From contig JADJBR010000007.1 of assembly GCA_016703645.1 (NCBI GenBank), positions 372,001 through 436,000 on the forward strand: a stretch of DNA of 64,000 nucleotides, given 5' to 3'. Source of the stretch: Zoogloea sp. (GTDB lineage: Bacteria > Pseudomonadota > Gammaproteobacteria > Burkholderiales > Rhodocyclaceae). The notes under the pieces were generated by a model that worked only from the letters and a program-made list of their open reading frames with translations, ran no database searches and was not told the DNA's origin. The position numbers and the translations under genes are program-made. Shown in pieces: positions 47,758 to 57,335 of the stretch. The stretch's first letter is position 1; every line of letters begins with the position of its first letter.

Positions 47758-48738
47758 ATGCGCGCCTATCTATGCAAGGCCTTTGGTCCCATCGACACCC
47801 ACGGCTGCTCTGAGCTGCCTGCCCCCCTTCCGGCCGACGATGAGGTCATCGTCGACGTGGCGGCGGCCGGGGTCAATTACTACGACACCCTGATCGTCCA
47901 GGGCCGGTATCAGATCCGCCCGACGTTTCCCTTCTCACCCGGTGGCGAGTTCGCCGGAACGGTTTCGTCCATCGGTGCGGCGGTGGACGGCTTTCATCCG
48001 GGGCAGCGGGTGCTCGCCTTCAATTCGTATGGCGGTTTTGCCGAGAGGGCTCGCGCCCGGGCAAGCCAGGTGTTTCCCCTGCCCGATGCCGTCGGCTTCG
48101 ATCAAGCCGCGGCGGCCCTTGTGGCCTACGCCACGGCTTGGTTTGCGCTCCATGACCGGGGGCGCCTGCAAGCCGGAGAAACCGTGCTGGTGCTGGGGGC
48201 GGCCGGCGGTGTCGGCCTCGCGGCAGTGCAGATCGCCCATGCGGCCGGCTGCACCGTGATCGCAGCGGCGAGCACGGCCGAGAAGCTGGAGGTGTGTCGT
48301 CAGTCAGGTGCCTCCATCGGTATCAACTACCGGGTTGAGGACCTCAAGGAAGCCGTCAAGTCAGCCACCGGCGGGCGCGGTGCCGACGTGGTGATCGATG
48401 TGGTCGGTGGCCCGTACACCGAGGCTGCCGTGCGGGCCACGGCCTGGCGTGGCCGGGTGCTGGTCATCGGTTTTGCCGCTGGCGACATTCCGCGCGTCCC
48501 GGCCAACCTTCTCTTGCTTAAAGGATGCGAACTCTCCGGCGTCTTCTGGGATGAGTTCCTGCGCCGCGAACCGGACGCCTGCCGCGCTCAGGTTGGTGCC
48601 ATTCTGGCCGGGATTGCCGACGGGCGCTTCAACCCTCCGATTCACGGCCGCTACGCCATCGAAGAGGCAGGGCTGGCCCTGAACGCCCTGGCGGAACGCC
48701 GGGCGACCGGCAAACTGCTGATATGTCCGCAAGGCTGA
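47758..48738 (+). CDS. NADPH:quinone oxidoreductase family protein
   Basis: A 326-residue zinc-free medium-chain dehydrogenase of the QOR/YhdH-like group. The N-terminal GroES-like domain (about 1-120) contains AAGVNYYDTLIVQGRY; the Rossmann domain (about 125-265) has LVLGAAGGVGLAAVQIA as the NADPH-binding motif and GRGADVVIDVVGG. No zinc-ligand set is seen. These enzymes reduce quinones or enones; the substrate is unknown. The ATG at 47758 matches the family (MRAYLCKAFG). It follows the decayed hydrolase, with which it may once have formed an operon, and converges on a diguanylate cyclase gene. Confidence 0.9.
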   Translation: MRAYLCKAFGPIDTHGCSELPAPLPADDEVIVDVAAAGVNYYDTLIVQGRYQIRPTFPFSPGGEFAGTVSSIGAAVDGFHPGQRVLAFNSYGGFAERARARASQVFPLPDAVGFDQAAAALVAYATAWFALHDRGRLQAGETVLVLGAAGGVGLAAVQIAHAAGCTVIAAASTAEKLEVCRQSGASIGINYRVEDLKEAVKSATGGRGADVVIDVVGGPYTEAAVRATAWRGRVLVIGFAAGDIPRVPANLLLLKGCELSGVFWDEFLRREPDACRAQVGAILAGIADGRFNPPIHGRYAIEEAGLALNALAERRATGKLLICPQG

Positions 48739-48757
48739 TCGTTCGGGCTCCGCCCGG

Positions 48758-49729
48758 TCAATGGCTGGAAAGGTGTTCGCGACGCAGATCGGGGGGCTTG
48801 CAGCCCTCCATCAGCGGATAGAAAAAGCAGTAGCCGGCACGGCCGGCGCGCTTGGCCTGGTACATCGCCTTGTCGGCGTGCCGAAGGAGGGTGTCGGGGC
48901 TGCCGTCGTCCATGGGAAAGACGGTGACGCCGACGCTCGCCGATATTCCCTTGCGCCCGCCTGCCAAGGGCACCTGGGAGAGGCTCTGGAGAATGCGATC
49001 AAGCACCGCCTGGATGTCGGCCACCGCACCGGGCTCCGCGAAGAGCATCACAAATTCGTCTCCGCCAAGGCGCGCCACCGTGTCGCCGCTGCGTACTTCA
49101 AGGCTCAGGCGCGAGGCCACTTCAACCAGCGCGCTGTCGCCCGCATGATGACCCAGGCTGTCATTGATGGCCTTGAAGCCGTCGATGTCCAGGTAACAGA
49201 CGGCCACCTGCCGCCCATGCCGGCGGGCGGCTGCACACATCTGGCGGAGGCGATCCATCAGCAGCATGCGATTGGGCAGGCCGGTGAGCGAGTCGAAGTA
49301 GGCGAGCTGCTCAAGGCGACGCTGGCGCGCCTTCAGGGGTTCAATGTCGGAGAACACACACAGGTAATGGGATATCTGCCCGATGCGGTTCCGGACGGTG
49401 CCGACGGTCAGGAAGGCGGTGACCAGCGTGCCATCCTTGCAGCGCTTCACGAGTTCGCCCTGCCACACCCCGCTCTTTCGCAGTGAATGCCGGAGGTGGG
49501 CGAAGAACTGGGGACCATGGGCGGTCAGTTTCAGGCAGGTGGGCGTCCTGCCCCGCACTTCGGCGGGGTGGTAGCCCGTAGCCCTGCAGAAGGCGCCATT
49601 GGCTTCCAGGATCACGCCGCGGGGGCTGACGATGAGCATGCCATTGTGGGCGTCGGAGAACACGCGCCCGGCGCGTGGGGTGGTATCTGCCCGGGATCGC
49701 ACTGCCGGCAGGGACGCGCGGCGGCGCAT
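48758..49729 (-). CDS. Soluble PAS-GGDEF diguanylate cyclase
   Basis: A 323-residue protein without membrane segments. The PAS domain (about 25-145; FSDAHNGMLIVSPRG and ATGYHPAEVRGR) is followed by a GGDEF domain (about 155-315) with the intact active site ARLGGDEF. The inhibitory RxxD (RSGD) lies five residues before it. It should make c-di-GMP in response to a PAS-sensed signal. The ATG immediately follows the stop of the small XRE gene upstream (TGA-ATG), so the two are probably cotranscribed. This is the second cyclase in the window. Confidence 0.92.
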   Translation of the reverse strand: MRRRASLPAVRSRADTTPRAGRVFSDAHNGMLIVSPRGVILEANGAFCRATGYHPAEVRGRTPTCLKLTAHGPQFFAHLRHSLRKSGVWQGELVKRCKDGTLVTAFLTVGTVRNRIGQISHYLCVFSDIEPLKARQRRLEQLAYFDSLTGLPNRMLLMDRLRQMCAAARRHGRQVAVCYLDIDGFKAINDSLGHHAGDSALVEVASRLSLEVRSGDTVARLGGDEFVMLFAEPGAVADIQAVLDRILQSLSQVPLAGGRKGISASVGVTVFPMDDGSPDTLLRHADKAMYQAKRAGRAGYCFFYPLMEGCKPPDLRREHLSSH

Positions 49730-49975
49730 TCAGGCGCGGCCCTCGTGGCTCGGGAAGCGTTCGGGATAGAGGATCTCGGCCTCGCTGATCAAGCCTGGCC
49801 CAATCACCCGCACAAGCCTCTCGGCCAGTTCGGCCGATGCGCGGCACAGACCGGCTTCCACCGCGGAGATGTGGGCCTGGCTCACGCCGCTCTGCCGGGC
49901 GAGTGCCGACTGGGTCATTCCTCTCCTTTTTCGGGCACTGCGCAGCGGCGTCATTGGCGATCGATTGCTATTCAT
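49730..49975 (-). CDS. Small XRE-family helix-turn-helix protein
   Basis: An 81-residue DNA-binding protein that is almost all HTH: RSARKRRGMTQSALARQSGV and SQAHISAVEAG form the two helices. The tail ends in ILYPERFPSHEGRA. The ATG at 49975 is the first start; an ATG at 49954 is possible. It lies divergent from a second XRE gene with about 90 AT-rich bases between them that hold operator-like palindromes, and it is directly followed by the diguanylate cyclase gene, which it may control. Confidence 0.82.
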   Translation of the reverse strand: MNSNRSPMTPLRSARKRRGMTQSALARQSGVSQAHISAVEAGLCRASAELAERLVRVIGPGLISEAEILYPERFPSHEGRA

Positions 49976-50038
49976 TATGCGTATGCAAATATAGGCATGG
50001 GCAATGGGTGTGTCAATAGGCGAAACTTATTTCCGATT

Positions 50039-50055
50039 TATAGGTTTTACCTATA
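50039..50055. promoter_or_regulatory. Operator-like palindrome between divergent XRE genes
   Basis: TATAGGT-TTT-ACCTATA is a perfect 7-bp inverted repeat ending ten bases before the ATG at 50066. Half-site-like ATAGGC sequences recur at about 49991 and 50016. A repressor site for one or both XRE proteins is the simple reading. Confidence 0.6.
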
Positions 50056-50065
50056 TTTTTCATCC

Positions 50066-50419
50066 ATGAAGATCGGAAATCGAATCAGGGAGTCCAGGGA
50101 ACAGAAGACCCTCAGCCAGAGCGAGCTGGCGCGCCGGCTGGGAGTGTCGCAACCCACTGTCTCCGATTGGGAGAACGGCAAGACGGAGCCCTCGGTGGAC
50201 AATCTCCGTACCCTCGCCGTCGAACTGGACGTATGGTTCGAATGGATCGTCACCGGACGTGGCCCCCGCGACTTCAGGCCGGAAGTCCAGGAGGCGCAGC
50301 GCGAATACCGTGTCGAACGTGAATTGCCTGCGGACGAGCGCCATCTGCAGGCCGTGTACCGCCGGCTGCCGCCAGCCCGCCGCGAGGCCCTCCTTGAGTT
50401 TCTGAAGCACTGGTCATGA
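50066..50419 (+). CDS. XRE-family transcriptional regulator
   Basis: A 117-residue regulator with an N-terminal HTH (residues about 1-62: KIGNRIRESREQKTLSQSEL, RRLGVSQPTVSDWENGKTEP in parts), followed by a helical, charged tail of about 50 residues (ERELPADERHLQAVYRRLPP). It is of the phage-repressor/SinR type. The operator-like palindrome just upstream suggests autoregulation. The ATG at 50066 fits the HTH; a much longer open frame upstream crosses the divergent promoter and is rejected. It is followed by a LysR gene in the same direction. Confidence 0.87.
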   Translation: MKIGNRIRESREQKTLSQSELARRLGVSQPTVSDWENGKTEPSVDNLRTLAVELDVWFEWIVTGRGPRDFRPEVQEAQREYRVERELPADERHLQAVYRRLPPARREALLEFLKHWS

Positions 50420-50474
50420 GGCGGTGTATAACGGAGCTCATGCAGCACTCAGACCCCTGCTCCCTGCCGGCCCG

Positions 50475-51383
50475 ATGATCGCGCGGAAGTTTCTCTACCT
50501 GATCGCCCTCGCCCGGGAAAAGCACTTCGGCCGCGCAGCGGAAGCCTGCCACGTGTCGGCGTCCACCCTGTCCGCAGCGATTCGCGACATCGAATCCGAA
50601 CTGGGCGTGACCGTCGTGGAGCGCGGCCAGCAGTTTTCCGGTCTGACCCGGGAGGGCGAACGGGTGCTTGAATGCGTCCGTCAGATGGCGGCCCGGGCCG
50701 AAGGGCTGCGCCAGGAGCTGTCCCAGATGCAGGACGGGCTGGCTGGGCGCCTGCGCCTCGGCGTCATCCCCACCGGTCTCACCGCGGTGGCAACGCTGAC
50801 CGCGGCCTTTGCCCGCCGTCATCCGCTGGTGGACGTGGAAGTATTGTCCATGAGCACCCAGCAGATCCTTGCGGGCCTGCGCAGCTTCGAGCTTGACGGC
50901 GGCATCGCCTATCAGGAATCCACCGCTGCAGACCTGGATGCCCTCCCCCTCTGGCGTGAAAACCATGTTCTGCTCACGCCCGCGAGCAGCCCCTTTGAAG
51001 GCCGCGATTGCGTCACCTGGCAGGAGGCTGCCCAGATCCCGCTGGGTCTGCTGACGCCTAACATGCACAACCGTCAGACCATTGATGCCGTCTTTGCCAG
51101 CCTGGGCCAGAAACCCCATCCCACCTTCGAGACCGACTCCATCATCAGCATCCTCGCCCATGTCAGCGCCGGCCACTGGTCGAGTATCGTCCCGCGAGCC
51201 GTACTCGACCTCATCGGTGTCCCCGCGGGCACACGGGTATTCGATCTGCGCGAACCGGTTGTCGAATGGGCAACCGGCCTACTGGTGCTCAACCGGCAGC
51301 CCCGCACGCCCATGGTTGAAGCCCTGTTGAACGAAGCCCGGGCGCTCGCCCATGGCATGCAGGACAGCACCCGCATCGGCTGA
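50475..51383 (+). CDS. LysR-type transcriptional regulator (candidate FdsR)
   Basis: A 302-residue LysR regulator with the HTH at residues 1-60 (FLYLIALAREKHFGRAAEA and SASTLSAAIRDIESELGV) and an effector domain to the end. The ATG at 50475 fits the family. Fds formate dehydrogenase genes of betaproteobacteria are often near a LysR regulator called FdsR, and this gene points toward fdsGB-fdsA-fdsD about 3.8 kb downstream with only the sensor kinase gene between. That makes FdsR an attractive but unproven label. Confidence 0.88.
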   Translation: MIARKFLYLIALAREKHFGRAAEACHVSASTLSAAIRDIESELGVTVVERGQQFSGLTREGERVLECVRQMAARAEGLRQELSQMQDGLAGRLRLGVIPTGLTAVATLTAAFARRHPLVDVEVLSMSTQQILAGLRSFELDGGIAYQESTAADLDALPLWRENHVLLTPASSPFEGRDCVTWQEAAQIPLGLLTPNMHNRQTIDAVFASLGQKPHPTFETDSIISILAHVSAGHWSSIVPRAVLDLIGVPAGTRVFDLREPVVEWATGLLVLNRQPRTPMVEALLNEARALAHGMQDSTRIG

Positions 51384-51702
51384 GAGCCTTGTGAACAAAT
51401 CGGTCGCGGACCGATTTCGCCCCTGCGATGCGTAGCTTGTCCCTTGTGCGCTTGCGCTTCCTGGTGCGAACTCTAAGCGTTCGCCATGATGCCCGTATCC
51501 GCGCCGCGCCCTGATTTAGTGCTCACAGCAGCAAAAAAGGGCAAAGATGCGTCAGACGCATGGACTGGCGCACCGCGCTGGTGCAAAATTGTGTCTTTGG
51601 CCCATACCTCCTTATGGGTAGAGGTGGCGCGGCGCACTCCACGAGGGGCCCGTTGCCCAAAATGGAACTCGGCAGCCCTTTGCATTCAGTGAACAACCTC
51701 CC
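51384..51702. other. Intergenic region with hairpins before the hybrid kinase gene
   Basis: About 320 bases without a gene. It holds three inverted repeats: ATGCGT-CAG-ACGCAT (51547-51561), the 17-mer CGCACCGCGCTGGTGCA (51569-51585), whose arms and spacing resemble an NtrC site, and CCCATA-CCTCCT-TATGGG (51601-51618). No sigma-54 promoter with correct GG-N10-GC spacing was found, so nitrogen control is only a possibility. Confidence 0.35.
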
Positions 51703-54700
51703 GTGGTAAAGGAAGCCCGTCTCCCCACAACCCGGGTTCCCGCGAAACGATCGAAGGGTGAGCGGCCCGAGTGGTTGCGCTTCGCACTGCCCCTGCTGGC
51801 ACTGTCCCTGGTGATCAGCATCATCGGGAGCGTCGTATATGGCTATCTCAGCAGCGAGATCCGCCGCGAAACCCAGCGCACCCTGGCCGTCATCGCCGAA
51901 CAGAAGCGGCAGCAGATCGAGGGCGCCCTCCACACCACACGCGTCGATGCCAGCCTGTACTTTTCGAGGCATTCCCAGCTCGAGATGCTCTTTGCCCAAT
52001 GGCTGGACGGCAAACGCACCGACGGAGCGATCCGGGCGCGCATGCAGGACCTCATGGCGGACCTGGTCAGGATACGGGGCTGGAACGGCATTGCCCTGCT
52101 CGATGGCGAAGGCCGGCCGGCCCTTGCGGTCGGAGAAGCGGACCTCCTGACCCAGCGGGAACGGGCCAAGGACATCCTGCGCGATCCCCGCATCGAACTC
52201 GTGGACCTGCACCGGGATGCCCGTGGGCAGGTGATCTACGGCCTTTTGGCCCCCATCGGGGGCGCCGGAGGCGCGCCGCGGGGCGTCGCCTACCTCACCT
52301 GGCGGGCAAGCCAGACGCTCTTTCCCCTTGTCGAGTCCTGGCCGGTTCCCACCCGCACCGCCGAGACCTATCTCGTCCAGCGTGACGGCGATGGTGTTCG
52401 CTTCCTCACCCCCTTGCGCCACCGGCACGATACCGCCCTCACGCTGACACGGCCGCTCGCTACCCCGGGGCTGCCTGCGGCCCGGGCCGTGTTGGGGGAA
52501 CAGGGCATCCTCGAGGGGGGCCTGGATTATCGCAACGTGCCCGTGCTTGCCTATGCCGCCGCCGTGGGGGGCACGCCCTGGTTCATGATCGCCGAGATCG
52601 ACGAGATGGAAGCCTATGCGGGCATCCGCACCATGGCCTGGGGCACGGGGCTGGTGATCGGCTTCGGTCTGCTGCTGGCCTACTCGGCCACCTATTTGCT
52701 GTGGCGGCGCAATCAGGAACGCCAGGAGCTTGCCGCACTACAGACCCAGCGTGCAGCGGAAGCCCGTTTTCGCGTCATCTTCGAACAAGCGCCCCTTGGG
52801 GTCGCGCTGCTTGACTCCGGCAGTGGCCGGATCACCGAAACCAATTCGCGCTACGCCGAGATCGTCGGCCGCCGGCCGGACGAGCTGATCGATCTGGATC
52901 CGGTACATCTGACCCATCCGGATGACGTCTCCGAAAGCCAGGCACAACTCGGGCGACTGGGTCTGGGCGAGATCAGTGGCTATCGCCTCAACAAGCGCTA
53001 CCTGCGCCCCGACGGCTCGGTGGTGTGGGCCAGCGTTACCTGTGCCCCTGTCCGGGTGGACACCGAACAGGCCCCGCGCTACCTGGCCATCGTGGAGGAC
53101 ATCACCGCCCGTCGTCTGATGGAGGAGCGCCTGCGCATCAGCGAAGAGCGTCATCGGCTGCTGGCCGACAACGCCATCGACGTGATCCTGACCATGGACC
53201 TGGAGGGGCGCTACGCCTATGTCAGTCCCTCCGTCGAGAAGCTGCGCGGCTACACCACCGACGAAGTCATGAAGCAGTCCTTGGAAGACACCCTTACCCG
53301 GGAATCCTTCGAGGTGGCGCGAGACTACCTCGCCCGGCTGCACGCCAAACTGGCCGCCGGCCTGCCCCCGGAGCCCTTCCGCGGCGAGCTTGAGCACCGT
53401 TGCAAGGACGGCTCCACGGTATGGACCGACGTCACCGCCAGCCCGCTGATGAGCGCCGACGGGCACTTCGTGGAGATCCTGGGGGTGATCCGTGACATCA
53501 GCGAACGCAAGCGCTACGAGCACGAACTGCGGCAGGTCTATGACGCCGCCGAGGCGGCCAACTCGGCCAAGAGCGAGTTCCTGGCCCACATGAGTCATGA
53601 GATCACACGCCCATGAACGCCGTGCTGGGCCTGGCCCAGGTGCTCGAACGCGAGCCCCTCGCCGACAACCAGCGCGACATGGTCGAGCGCATCCGCAGCG
53701 CGGGCCAGTCTCTGCTCACCATCCTCAACGACATCCTCGACCTGTCCAAAATCGAGGCCGGCCAGCTACGCATCGAATCACGCCCCTTCGATCTGGCGGC
53801 CCTGCTCGCCAACCTCGACAGCCTGATGGGCCAGGTGGCCCGGAGCAAGGGCCTGTCCCTGCGTCTCGAAGCCCCCTCCAACCGCCTGGGCCCGCTGCTC
53901 GGCGACGGGCTGCGCCTGGAGCAGGTGCTGTTCAACCTCACCGGCAATGCCATCAAGTTCACCGAGCAGGGTGAGGTGGCCGTCCATGTAAACACCCTGG
54001 AAAGCAGCGCCAGCGAACTGCGACTGCGCTTCGAAGTGCGTGACACCGGCATCGGCATCGCCCCCGATGCCCTGACCCGATTGTTTGCCCCCTTTGCCCA
54101 GGCCGATGCGGGCATCAGCCGTCGCTTTGGTGGCACCGGGCTGGGACTGTCCATCTGCAAACGCCTGGTGGAACTCATGGGGGGCGTGATCGGCGCCGAA
54201 AGCCAGCTTGGCCAGGGCAGCAGCTTCTGGTTCGAGCTTCCGTTCGTGCGGGGGAGCGAAAGTGAAGCCGCCGCGCTGGCGGTCTTGTCACCCCCGATTC
54301 CGTCCGGTCCGCGCCTGATCGGAGCCCACCTGCTGGTGGTGGACGACAGCGCCATGAACCGGGATCTGGTGGAGCGCGCCCTGCACCTGGAAGGCGCCAC
54401 CGCAACCCTTGCCGCCGACGGCCTCCAGGCGGTTCAACTGCTCCAGACTCGTCCCGAGCGCTTCGACGCCGTGCTGATGGACGTGCAGATGCCGGTGATG
54501 GACGGCCTGGCCGCCACCCGCATGATCCGTGGCCAGCTCGGCATGCTCGATCTGCCCATCATCGCCTTCACCGCCGGTGTGCGTGACGACCAGCAAGCGG
54601 CTGCCCGGGCGGCTGGTGCCGACGATGTGCTGGCCAAGCCCATGGACCTGGAGCAGATGGCGGTACTGCTGACGAGGTGGATTCAGCCTCGTCCGGCTAG

Positions 54701-55082
54701 CTTTCAGCCCCCGGTCGCGGCCGAGCCCGAAGTCGTGGAAGCCTTTCCGGAAATCGCGGGCATCGACAGCGCGCGGGCCAGCCAGCGCCTCAGTCGTGAC
54801 CGGGACATGTTCATTGGCCTCCTCGAACTGTTTGTCCATGACAATACCGACGCCGTTTCCCAGACCCGGGAGGCACTGGCTGCGGGGGATCGGGAGGCCG
54901 CCTCCCGGCGCATGCACACCCTGGCCAGCAATGCCGGCTTCCTGTGCGCCCTCGACCTGATGGCATCCGCCCGGGGGCTCGAACAGGCCATCGACCAGGG
55001 CGAGACCGACCTGGACAAGGGCCTTGATGCCCTCGAAAAGGGCATTGCCGACCTGGTGGCCGCCAGCGCGCCCTGGCGCTGA
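51703..55082 (+). CDS. Hybrid sensor histidine kinase, frame broken at the H box
   Basis: The reconstructed product has about 1,126 residues: transmembrane helix (about 25-47), a periplasmic Cache-like sensor (about 50-295), a second helix (about 305-328), two PAS domains (about 345-465 and 475-605), HisKA, HATPase (NAIKFT, DTGIGI, GGTGLGLSI), a receiver (phospho-Asp in VLMDVQMPVMDG) and an HPt domain (His in RRMHTLASNAG). At about 53604 the frame is lost exactly in the H box: one base is missing and one changed, so HEIRTPMN becomes HEITRP-stop. The second part restarts at an ATG at 53613. Unless this is a sequencing error, the kinase is split into a sensor half and a kinase half. Start GTG at 51703 lacks a strong ribosome-binding site. 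Confidence 0.82.
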
Positions 55083-55222
55083 AAAGCCCGCGCCCGGGCG
55101 AGCGCCTTCGCCCCAGCCGAATACCTCTTCGATATTTCCCGATTCCCCCACGGTCCGTGCGGGCATACCATCCTCGAGGAATCCATTGCACGCACTTGTT
55201 GCGGCCGAAATCGAGGAAGGTC

Positions 55223-57326
55223 ATGCCCCAACTCCCCGCCACGCCTCCGCCCCTGAGCGACGTCGCACGCGAAGCAGTACAACACGCCCTGGTCACCCAC
55301 GCATCGCGCCCTGGCGCGCTGCTGCCCATCCTCCACGCCATCCAGGACGCCATCGGGTGGGTGCCGCCACAGGCCGTTCCCCTCATCGCCACGGCCCTCA
55401 ACCAGAGTCGGGCCGAGATCCACGGGGTCATCAGCTTCTATCATCACTTTCGCAGCACCCCTCCCGGGCAGACCGTGGTGCAGGTGTGCCGTGCCGAATC
55501 CTGTCAGGCCCGGGGCGGCAAGGCCCTCGAGGAACACGCTAAGCGCAGCTTGGGTATCGACTGGCATGGGACCACCGCCGATGGCGCGATCAGCCTGGAG
55601 CCGGTGTATTGCCTGGGCAACTGCGCCTGCTCGCCCTCCATCCGGGTTGGGGACGAGATCCACGGCCGGGTCAGTTGCGAGGGCTTCGATGCGCTGCTTG
55701 GTGGCTTGAGGGGCGCTGAAATCCGACCGGAGGCGACACTGGCGGATGGGCCTGCGGGGGGTGTCAGCATCCCCGGCGGCATCCGTATATACGTCCCGAT
55801 GGATTCCGGCGCCCTGGCGGTCGGGGCTGAAGAGGTCGCGTCGGCCATTGCCGACGAAGCCGCCGCCAGAGGCGTCCATATCGAGCTGATCCGCAACGGC
55901 TCCCGCGGACTGTACTGGCTGGAGCCGCTGGTGGAGGTGGAAACCCCCGCCGGCCGTCTGGCCTACGGGCCGGTGACGCCGGGCGACGTGGCGGCCCTGT
56001 TCGACGCCGGATTTCACACCGGCGGCATGCATCGCCTGGGGCACGGGCTGACCGAGCACATTCCCTTCCTGGCCGGTCAGGAACGCCTGACCTTCCGTCG
56101 TGTGGGCATCACCCGTCCGCTGTCCTTGGAGGATTACCTGGCCCATGGCGGCTTCGAGGGCCTGAAGAAAGCCGTGGCCCTGGATGGCGCCGCCATCGTC
56201 AAGGAAGTCACCGACTCCGGCCTGCGCGGCCGTGGTGGCGCGGCCTTCCCCACCGGCATCAAGTGGAACACCGTGCTCCACGCCGCCGGCCCCGAAAAGT
56301 ACGTGGTGTGCAACGCCGACGAGGGCGACTCGGGCACCTTCTCCGACCGCATGCTCATGGAGGGCGACCCCTTCTGCCTGATCGAGGGCATGGCCATTGC
56401 CGGCCTGGCGGTGGGTGCGACCCAGGGCTACATCTACCTGCGCTCCGAATATCCCCACGCCTTCCAGAGCCTGCACAAGGCCATCGACCTGGCCCGGGCT
56501 GCCGGATGGCTGGGCGCCGACGTGGCCGGCTCAGGCCGGGCCTTCGAGCTGGAAGTGCGCCTGGGCGCCGGCGCCTATGTGTGCGGTGAAGAGACCGCCA
56601 TGCTCGAAAGCCTGGAGGGCAAGCGCGGCGTCGTGCGTTTCAAGCCGCCCTTGCCGGCCATCCAGGGCCTGTTCGGCAAGCCCACGGTGATCAACAACGT
56701 GATGAGCCTGGCTGCCGTCCCGCTGATCCTCGCCAAGGGGCGCGGCCTTCTACCGGGACTACGGCATGGGCCGCTCCCACGGCACCCTGCCCTTCCAGCT
56801 GGCCGGCAACCTGCGCCACCCCGGGCTCGTGGAGAAGGCCTTCGGCATCACCCTGCGCGAGCTGTTGCTGGATTACGGCGGTGGCTCGGCCAGCGGGCGG
56901 CCGATCCGTGCCGTGCAGGTGGGCGGGCCGCTGGGGGCCTTCGTGCCGGAATCCCGGTTCGACGTGCCGCTGGACTACGAAACCTACGCCGCCATGGGCG
57001 CCATGATCGGCCACGGCGGGCTGGTGGCCTTTGACGACAGCGCCGACATGGCCCAGCTGGCCCGTTACGCCATGGAATTCTGCGCCACCGAGTCCTGCGG
57101 CAAGTGCACGCCCTGCCGCATCGGCTCCACCCGCGGTGTCGAGGTCATCGACCGCATCATCGCCGGCGACAACCGGGACGCCAACCTCGACCTGCTCGAT
57201 AGCCTCTGCGACACCATGCTCCACGGTTCCCTGTGCGCCCTGGGCGGCATGGCCCCGTATCCGGTGAAATCCGCCCTGACCCATTTCCCGCAGGATTTCG
57301 GCATCACGCCGGTCACTGCCGAGTAA
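55223..57326 (+). CDS. Formate dehydrogenase FdsG-FdsB fusion, one frameshift
   Basis: One frame carries a NuoE-like FdsG (about 1-160; the 2Fe-2S ligands Cys89, Cys94, Cys130, Cys134) and continues through a linker of about 25 residues into a NuoF-like FdsB (from about 187, IRIYVPMDSGALAVG). FdsB has the NADH/FMN motif GRGGAAFPTGIKW, NADEGDSGTF and the C-terminal 4Fe-4S motif ESCGKCTPCRIG. FdsG and FdsB are separate genes in Cupriavidus. At 56737-56740 a GGGG run has one G too many, so the frame is lost at about residue 505 and regained in the next frame from 56766 to the TAA at 57326. The ATG at 55223 has GAGGAAGG before it. The subunit passes electrons from FdsA to NAD. Confidence 0.88.
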
Positions 57327-57335
57327 GGAAGCCCC

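Noticed and set aside
50424-50474. Upstream extension of the LysR gene
   Set aside because: The family N terminus begins at the ATG at 50475; the extra 17 residues overlap the end region of the XRE gene and are unlike LysR proteins.
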